From positions 1 through 11,368 of the forward strand of contig CALZHS010000072.1 in assembly GCA_945787265.1 (NCBI GenBank): 11,368 nucleotides of DNA, in the 5' to 3' direction. The notes below the pieces were generated by a model. The model was not told where the DNA came from. It saw only the letters and a list, made by a program, of their open reading frames with translations, and ran no database searches. This document shows positions 6,791 through 11,368 of the stretch, in pieces (within the stretch, counting starts at the first letter, position 1; each line of letters opens with the position of its first letter). This stretch comes from an uncultured Gammaproteobacteria bacterium. Its GTDB lineage: Bacteria; Pseudomonadota; Gammaproteobacteria; GCA-001735895. The position numbers and the translations under genes were made by a program.

Positions 6791-7561
6791 CTAACTGGCT
6801 ATCCCTCTTTTACTATTTTTAACAAAATCGACAAATTCCTTAACCTCCGGATACTTCTCGCACAGAGGCTGCAAGTTCTCTAAAGCCTGCTGCCTGGATC
6901 CTCTTGATTTTAGTAGTTGGCGAAACGATTTATGCAGGGCGCTTATTAAATCTGCAGAAAAACCACTCCGTTTAAGCCCCTCCTTGTTGATTCCGATAAC
7001 CCTCGCCCGGTTCCCGGCGGCGGTTGAAAACGGAGGGACATCCTGGGTGATAACCGAACCAAGGCCACAAAATGCCTTGCTTCCGATCTGGGTAAACTGG
7101 TGCACCGAGGTAAAACCGCCCAGAATCGCAAAATCTCCGACCTCGACATGTCCCGACAAAGACGCGGCATTGGCAAAAACAGTATGATCACCGACGACGC
7201 AATCATGGGCAACATGGCTATATGCCATGAAAAGGTTATCGCTACCTATCAAGGTTACTCCATTACCTTCGTCGGTGCCGCGGTTGAGCGTCACGAACTC
7301 GCGGATTACGTTACGATCGCCAAGCTGAAGCCTGGTTCGTTCACCCTGGTACTTTTTATCCTGCGGGGCATCTCCAATCGAGGAAAACTGATAAATACGG
7401 TTATCCCTGCCGATTTTGCTGGGGCCCATGATCACGACGTGGGGGCCGATAAACGTTCCCGATGCGATCTCCACGTCCGCTCCGATGACACTATAGGCTC
7501 CTATTTCGACATCTTCCGCGATAACTGCGCTGGCGTCGACAATAGCGGTTTCGTGGATCAT
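6791..7561 (-). CDS. lpxA: LpxA, UDP-GlcNAc 3-O-acyltransferase
   Basis: LpxA performs the first step of lipid A synthesis, moving an (R)-3-hydroxyacyl chain from ACP to the 3-OH of UDP-GlcNAc in the cytosol. The 256 residues match the family length. A left-handed beta-helix of hexapeptide repeats covers about residues 1-185, with the family markers YQFSSIGDAPQD (57-68) and SHVAHDC, where His119 corresponds to the E. coli catalytic His125. A C-terminal helical domain follows, including GLKRSGFS (195-202) and KYPEVKEFVDF. Leu167 (FCGLG) aligns by eye with the acyl-chain ruler residue, which is Gly173 in E. coli and Met169 in Pseudomonas aeruginosa; a bulky residue predicts a shorter chain than C14. 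The ATG overlaps the fabZ stop by four bases (ATGA), so translation is coupled. lpxB, the usual next gene, is absent here. Confidence 0.98.
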   Translation of the reverse strand: MIHETAIVDASAVIAEDVEIGAYSVIGADVEIASGTFIGPHVVIMGPSKIGRDNRIYQFSSIGDAPQDKKYQGERTRLQLGDRNVIREFVTLNRGTDEGNGVTLIGSDNLFMAYSHVAHDCVVGDHTVFANAASLSGHVEVGDFAILGGFTSVHQFTQIGSKAFCGLGSVITQDVPPFSTAAGNRARVIGINKEGLKRSGFSADLISALHKSFRQLLKSRGSRQQALENLQPLCEKYPEVKEFVDFVKNSKRGIAS

Positions 7562-8001
7562 GGATTACGATCCTGCGCAGAACACATCATTTCAGCTTCG
7601 GCGACGACCTCCCCGTTGACGCTGGCCTGGCATTGATAAATAACGATACCCCGCATATTGCGATTCAGGGAAATGTTCAATACCAGTTGATCACCCGGAA
7701 CGACCTGTCCTATGAATCGAGCCTTGTCAATGCCGACCAGCATGTAAAGCTTGGATTTATGCGCGTCTCCCATTGACGAAAAAGCGAGTAAACCGGTTGC
7801 CTGCGCCATCGCTTCGAGTATTAAAACTCCCGGCATAATAGGATGTCCCGGGAAATGCCCCTGGAAAAAGGGCTCGTTGATCGTAACGTTCTTGATTGCC
7901 GTCAAACTCTGCCCCTGCTCGAATTCGCGAACCCGATCCACCAGCAAGAACGGATAGCGATGCGGCAGTAGTTCCATCACCTTGTGAATATCAAGTTCCA
8001 A
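7558..8001 (-). CDS. fabZ: FabZ, 3-hydroxyacyl-ACP dehydratase
   Basis: FabZ dehydrates (R)-3-hydroxyacyl-ACP in the type II fatty acid elongation cycle and so competes with LpxA and LpxD for the same substrates. The 147 residues form one hotdog domain. The signature LLPHRYPFLLVDRV (11-24) is present, as is GHFPGHPIMPG with catalytic His49, and LEAMAQ with catalytic Glu63. I keep the TTG at 7999-8001 as the start: a strong GAGGAA Shine-Dalgarno ends five bases before it, and the N terminus then aligns with typical FabZ proteins. The first ATG in frame is at codon 9, too close to the conserved core. It lies 41 bases after lpxD and overlaps lpxA by four. Confidence 0.98.
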   Translation of the reverse strand: MELDIHKVMELLPHRYPFLLVDRVREFEQGQSLTAIKNVTINEPFFQGHFPGHPIMPGVLILEAMAQATGLLAFSSMGDAHKSKLYMLVGIDKARFIGQVVPGDQLVLNISLNRNMRGIVIYQCQASVNGEVVAEAEMMCSAQDRNP

Positions 8002-8006
8002 ATCTG

Positions 8007-8012
8007 TTCCTC
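8007..8012 (-). promoter_or_regulatory. Shine-Dalgarno fixing the fabZ TTG start
   Basis: The minus strand reads GAGGAA here, five bases before TTG. It is among the best Shine-Dalgarno matches in the window and is correctly spaced only for the TTG, not for the ATG eight codons on. Confidence 0.75.
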
Positions 8013-8042
8013 AAGTTACAGTTAATCTAGTCTACGGGTCCC

Positions 8043-9065
8043 TTACTTGCCTGTTTTATCAAGCTTTGCCACGGTTTGTGCAAGCTTGTCCAGCGATTTG
8101 TAGCGCGCGTTACAGCGGTGCCAAAGACTGTTTTCCAGTAGCGGTGTACCCGACGAGTAAACGCCGGGGTCCCTGATATCTTTTGTGACCAGGGACATCG
8201 CGGTGATCGTCACATTATCCGCCACGGTGAGGTGCCCCAGCACGACCGAGGCCCCTGAAATCTTGCAGTGGCGACCAATAATTGCACTGCCGGCTATTCC
8301 GACGCAGGCTGCGATCGCAGTGTGTGCACCGATATGCACGTTATGGGCAACCTGGATCTGGTTATCGAGCTTGCAGCCTTGCTCGATAATCGTATCATCC
8401 AGTGCACCTCTATCAACGGTTGTGTTGGCACCTATTTCGACGTCATCCCCGATATAAACGCTCCCGAGTTGCGGCATCTTTTCCCATCGCTGCTGGTGCA
8501 TCACCAATCCAAACCCATCGGAGCCAATAACTGCACCCGAGTGCAATATGCAACGATCACCCAGGATGACCGACGGACCCAGCGTAACACGGCTGTGCAA
8601 CAGGCACTGGCTGCCGATAACCGCGGCATTTTCGATTATTGAACCGGCCCCGATCGATGTTCCTGCGCCCACCTTGACATCGTCCCCGATCACGACCAGG
8701 GCACCGATCGTCACCCCGCTGCCAAGGCTGGCACTATCGGCTATTACCGCGCTCGGATGAACACTGCCGGCAGCGTCAGAAGTCGATTCGATGCCCAGCG
8801 CCTTGATTGCCTGCACGAAGCTGTACTGGGGATTCTCGGAAAGCAACAGCGACTTGTCATCGAGCTCGCCTGCCAGTGCTGCCGGCAGGATAACGACGCT
8901 GCAATGACTGGCGTTGATATCATCCAGCAGATTTCGATCCTGAATAAAGCACAGTTCGCCGGATTGTGCCGACTTCGGAGAGGCGACCCCGTTGATCTCC
9001 AGCCCGGCGTCACCGCGATAGTCGAGTTCCAGGACCCTGGCCAGTTGTTGCAGGTTTAGGCTCAT
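8043..9065 (-). CDS. lpxD: LpxD, UDP-3-O-acylglucosamine N-acyltransferase
   Basis: LpxD adds the second hydroxyacyl chain, to the 2-amino group of UDP-3-O-acyl-GlcN, the third step of lipid A synthesis. The 340 residues match the family. Residues 1-100 form the uridine-binding N-terminal domain (VASPKSAQSGELCF at 27-40). Residues ~100-290 are hexapeptide repeats of the left-handed beta-helix. GSDGFG (181-186), NTTVDRGALDDT (214-225) and DNQIQVAHNV (234-243) are classic LpxD blocks, and His241 corresponds to the E. coli catalytic His239. GVYSSGTPL (301-309) precedes the C-terminal helix that forms part of the ACP contact. The start is ATG, with only a weak GAG upstream. The gene is 52 bases from skp and 41 from fabZ, within the conserved order. 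The frame is intact and no key residue is missing. Confidence 0.98.
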   Translation of the reverse strand: MSLNLQQLARVLELDYRGDAGLEINGVASPKSAQSGELCFIQDRNLLDDINASHCSVVILPAALAGELDDKSLLLSENPQYSFVQAIKALGIESTSDAAGSVHPSAVIADSASLGSGVTIGALVVIGDDVKVGAGTSIGAGSIIENAAVIGSQCLLHSRVTLGPSVILGDRCILHSGAVIGSDGFGLVMHQQRWEKMPQLGSVYIGDDVEIGANTTVDRGALDDTIIEQGCKLDNQIQVAHNVHIGAHTAIAACVGIAGSAIIGRHCKISGASVVLGHLTVADNVTITAMSLVTKDIRDPGVYSSGTPLLENSLWHRCNARYKSLDKLAQTVAKLDKTGK

Positions 9066-9117
9066 GATCTCGTGGCGTCTGTTCCTGGCGTGGTATCAGT
9101 GCAAACAGTCGACGAAA

Positions 9118-9648
9118 CTACTGCGCTTCTTCGCCGGGTTCTGAAATCTGCTTCAACATTTCGATCGTCTCCGCGGTAATATCGATGCGGTCGGAGACAT
9201 AGCTCACTCCTTCGGTCAGTATCAGATCGAACTTGTTGTCATCGCCCTGCTTTTTTAGAATCTTGGAAATGACCTGCTGTAACTCGCGAATTTCTTCGTT
9301 ACGACGCAAATTCTGATCTTCACGGAATTCCTGCTCGAGGAATTTCAACTGGCTCACCTTGAGCCTGATTTCACGTTCCAGCTTACGGCGGGCGTTAGCA
9401 CTGAGCGTGCCATCCGATTTCAACTGGTCTTCGAGTGCAAGAATTTCCTTGCGTTTTCGTCTTAACTGGGCTTCACGAGGCTCGAATTCCGCCTTCAGGC
9501 GTTCTTCAACCCGGCGTGCCTGCGGTGCTTCCTTGAGCACGCGCGCCGTGTTTACAAAGCCTATTTTGTAGGTTGGCTCCTGTGCAGTTACCGGCTGTAA
9601 AAACAGCAAGGCAAGCAATACAGATAATGAGTAGGTGAAGCGCGTCAA
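9118..9648 (-). CDS. skp: Skp/OmpH periplasmic chaperone
   Basis: Skp is a trimeric, tentacled chaperone that holds unfolded outer-membrane proteins in the periplasm and hands them to BamA. The 176 residues include a signal peptide (1-22 or 23, hydrophobic core LSVLLALLFL). A YKIGFVNTARVL strand at 27-38, typical of OmpH, follows. A long charged coiled-coil hairpin spans ~40-130, rich in Arg, Lys and Glu, and the C-terminal strand-helix (FDLILTEGVSYVSDRIDIT) closes the body domain. It is slightly longer than E. coli Skp, mainly through an acidic tail. The start is TTG at 9646-9648: an in-frame stop lies just upstream, no ATG precedes the signal peptide core, and AGAGG sits five bases before it, overlapping the bamA stop. 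It is eight bases from bamA and so coupled to it. Confidence 0.95.
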   Translation of the reverse strand: MTRFTYSLSVLLALLFLQPVTAQEPTYKIGFVNTARVLKEAPQARRVEERLKAEFEPREAQLRRKRKEILALEDQLKSDGTLSANARRKLEREIRLKVSQLKFLEQEFREDQNLRRNEEIRELQQVISKILKKQGDDNKFDLILTEGVSYVSDRIDITAETIEMLKQISEPGEEAQ

Positions 9649-9653
9649 TGTAA

Positions 9654-9658
9654 CCTCT
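9654..9658 (-). promoter_or_regulatory. Shine-Dalgarno of skp overlapping the bamA stop
   Basis: The minus strand reads AGAGG, spaced five bases from the TTG of skp. Its first two bases are the last two of the bamA TAG stop, so ribosomes ending on bamA are well placed to restart on skp. Confidence 0.7.
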
Positions 9659-11368
9659 AAAATCTTGCACCCAGCAAGAACTGAAAGTTTCTGGTGTCAT
9701 CACCAGATTCATCATTAATCGGAAACGCATAACTAAACTCGATCGGTCCGATAACCGAGAACCATTTGGCGGACAGGCCAAGCGATTGTCTTAACTCGTC
9801 CGCCTCGTAAGTATCGACATCTTCAAACACATTCCCGGCGTCGAAGTATACCCCAAGCCTGAAAGTTTCTGAACTGCCCAGATACTCGATAGGAAACAGA
9901 ACTTCGGCCGTGGTAATAACCTGCAAATTCCCTCCAAGTGGATCATCGGTGCTGTCCAGCGGGCCCAGGCTGTTAAATTCATAACCCCTGACGGAGCGCG
10001 GACCACCGGCGAAAAACTTTTCGTAGATCGGCAGGTCGTCGTAATCCCCGAGGCCCTCACCGTAGCCGATTCTGCCTTTGAAAGAAAAGGTGAAGGTGTC
10101 GGTCAACTTATAGGCGGTTTGGTGTCGATACCTCAACTTGTAGAAATCGAGATCCCCGGACTGTACCTCCAGGCTAATGCTGTTGAGATGCCCCGAATCA
10201 GCAAAGATTCTCCGGTTGCGCGTGTCCTTGGCCAAACCAACCGTGCTGAAAAAGGTGTCGTAAGTGTCTTCGTCGATCTCGGATCGAGGGGTTGACTCAT
10301 CGTACTCGTCACTGTTGGCAACAATAAAGTCAAGTACCTCGTCGGATGATTCGCTGCTGGTCGTAATTTGAGTTTGCAGTGCGCCAAGCTCGAACCTGAG
10401 CCTATTGAACTCGGACAACGGAATACCATAATCGACTGACAGGCTGATGCGATCGAGCAAATAATTACTGGTATTATTTTCCGACGCATCTGTTTCGGCA
10501 AAGACGAAATTGAAACCCCGACTAATTCCGTCGGGGGTGTAATAAGGATTCTCATATTTAAAAGCATAGCGCTGCGTCGATGAAGAATTATCAAACGTAA
10601 AATCAACCGAGTTACCGGAGCCAAAAATGTTCTCGTGCCTGAAACCAAGATTCAACAATACGCCCTGTACCTGGGAATAACCGATACCGAGCTGCAGGTT
10701 GCCTGAAAATCGTTCAGTCACCGTCACTTCGATATCGACCTGGTCCTCTTCACCGGCAACTTTTTGCAGGCTGAGATTAGCCGAACCAATGAAGTTAAGC
10801 CGCTGCAGGCGAATTTTAGAACGATCAACTTTTGAACGCCTGTACATCTCTCCTTCAAACTGGCGCATCTCTCTGCGCAGCACGACATCCTTGGTTTTTT
10901 CGTTACCGCTGAAATTGATATAGCGAACGCGCATTTTATTACCCGGTATTACCAGGAACTGCAATGAAACCGTTTTATTCTCCTCGTCGATTTCGTTTCT
11001 AATACTGATTTGCGCGAAGGCATAGCCTTCTTCACCAAGGCGTCTCTTCAATCTCTCGATGATCCTGTTGATTTTTTTGCGCGAAAAAACTTCGCCTTCA
11101 CGAAGATTTATCAGTGCCAGCAGTTGAGCGGCATCGACGACCAGCTCGCCGCCAACCTCTATTTTTCCGAGTTCGTACTGCTCGCCCTCGCTAACGCTGA
11201 TAGCAATGCTGATGTCCTTGCGATCCGGGCTGATGGTAACCTGTTGGGAAATGACATCGAACTGAATAAATCCACGATCAAGATAGAACGATTTGAGTGT
11301 TTCCAGATCGGCAGAAAGTTTGGTGCTGGAGTAATCGTCGGACGGGAACATACCCGCACTGGATGGTT
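9657..11368 (-). CDS. bamA: BamA outer-membrane insertase, C-terminal part
   Basis: BamA is the Omp85-family core of the BAM complex that folds beta-barrel proteins into the outer membrane. The gene is cut by the right edge: the frame stays open to 11368, so the internal ATG at 11351 is not a start. What remains begins inside POTRA3 (YSSTKLSADLETL pairs with E. coli YSKQKLQADLETL) and continues through POTRA4 and POTRA5 (VLRREMRQFEGE at 157-168, counted from that Met). The 16-strand barrel then runs from about residue 215 to 564. The loop-6 VRGY motif (454-457, E. coli VRGF) and the C-terminal Phe of the beta-signal (FLLGARF) are present. Residues ~332-366, at the place of E. coli surface loop 4, are unusually acidic (13 Asp or Glu in about 35). 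skp follows after eight bases. Confidence 0.98.
   Translation of the reverse strand, partial: PSSAGMFPSDDYSSTKLSADLETLKSFYLDRGFIQFDVISQQVTISPDRKDISIAISVSEGEQYELGKIEVGGELVVDAAQLLALINLREGEVFSRKKINRIIERLKRRLGEEGYAFAQISIRNEIDEENKTVSLQFLVIPGNKMRVRYINFSGNEKTKDVVLRREMRQFEGEMYRRSKVDRSKIRLQRLNFIGSANLSLQKVAGEEDQVDIEVTVTERFSGNLQLGIGYSQVQGVLLNLGFRHENIFGSGNSVDFTFDNSSSTQRYAFKYENPYYTPDGISRGFNFVFAETDASENNTSNYLLDRISLSVDYGIPLSEFNRLRFELGALQTQITTSSESSDEVLDFIVANSDEYDESTPRSEIDEDTYDTFFSTVGLAKDTRNRRIFADSGHLNSISLEVQSGDLDFYKLRYRHQTAYKLTDTFTFSFKGRIGYGEGLGDYDDLPIYEKFFAGGPRSVRGYEFNSLGPLDSTDDPLGGNLQVITTAEVLFPIEYLGSSETFRLGVYFDAGNVFEDVDTYEADELRQSLGLSAKWFSVIGPIEFSYAFPINDESGDDTRNFQFLLGARF

Noticed and set aside
7100..7636. 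178-codon open frame on the plus strand
   Set aside because: It lies wholly opposite lpxA and the end of fabZ, both secure by catalytic residues. Its product has no recognisable motif and no good ribosome site.
10133..10648. 171-codon minus-strand frame overlapping bamA
   Set aside because: It is a shifted frame within the bamA barrel, which is continuous and carries VRGY and the terminal Phe.
1..11368. CRISPR array, tRNA, rRNA, insertion sequence or prophage parts
   Set aside because: No spaced direct repeats, cloverleaf-like segment, rRNA block, transposase motif or phage gene was seen on either strand by eye.

Overview
The window reads as a piece of a Gram-negative, probably gammaproteobacterial, chromosome or metagenomic contig. 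The basis is the classic outer-membrane biogenesis cluster bamA-skp-lpxD-fabZ-lpxA, followed by the housekeeping tRNA-modification genes tsaB and truD. All convincing genes but one lie on the minus strand, so the biological order runs from right (11368) to left (1). The genus cannot be fixed from what is visible.

Right part (11368 to 6791): the 3' two thirds of bamA (outer-membrane insertase, cut by the window edge), skp/ompH (periplasmic chaperone), lpxD, fabZ and lpxA. These share short gaps or overlaps and look like one operon. They make the acylated lipid A precursor, supply its hydroxyacyl chains in competition with fatty acid elongation, and deliver outer-membrane proteins. Several genes start with TTG or GTG behind good Shine-Dalgarno sequences.

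Middle part (6724 to 1218): where lpxB usually follows lpxA there is instead a 1650-residue exported protein. Its order is signal peptide, about 11-12 NHL-like propeller blades, an FN3-like domain, about 14 TPRs, an Ig-like domain, a transglutaminase/cysteine-protease-like domain (Cys1380, His1406, Glu1442) and three more TPRs. Eleven bases further on is a 180-residue exported protein with a YbgF/CpoB-like TPR tail. Together they form a two-gene periplasmic module of unknown function and are the most interesting content here.

Left part (1166 to 1): tsaB, possibly read from its own promoter with an almost leaderless GTG start, then truD coupled through a TGATG overlap. truD loses its family resemblance after about 123 residues. 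At the same point a 69% GC stretch begins that, on the plus strand, reads as a RidA/YjgF-family fragment. This abrupt join is either a genomic rearrangement or a chimeric assembly.

No tRNA, rRNA, CRISPR array, insertion sequence or convincing intrinsic terminator was seen. There is no gene-free stretch longer than about 70 bases.
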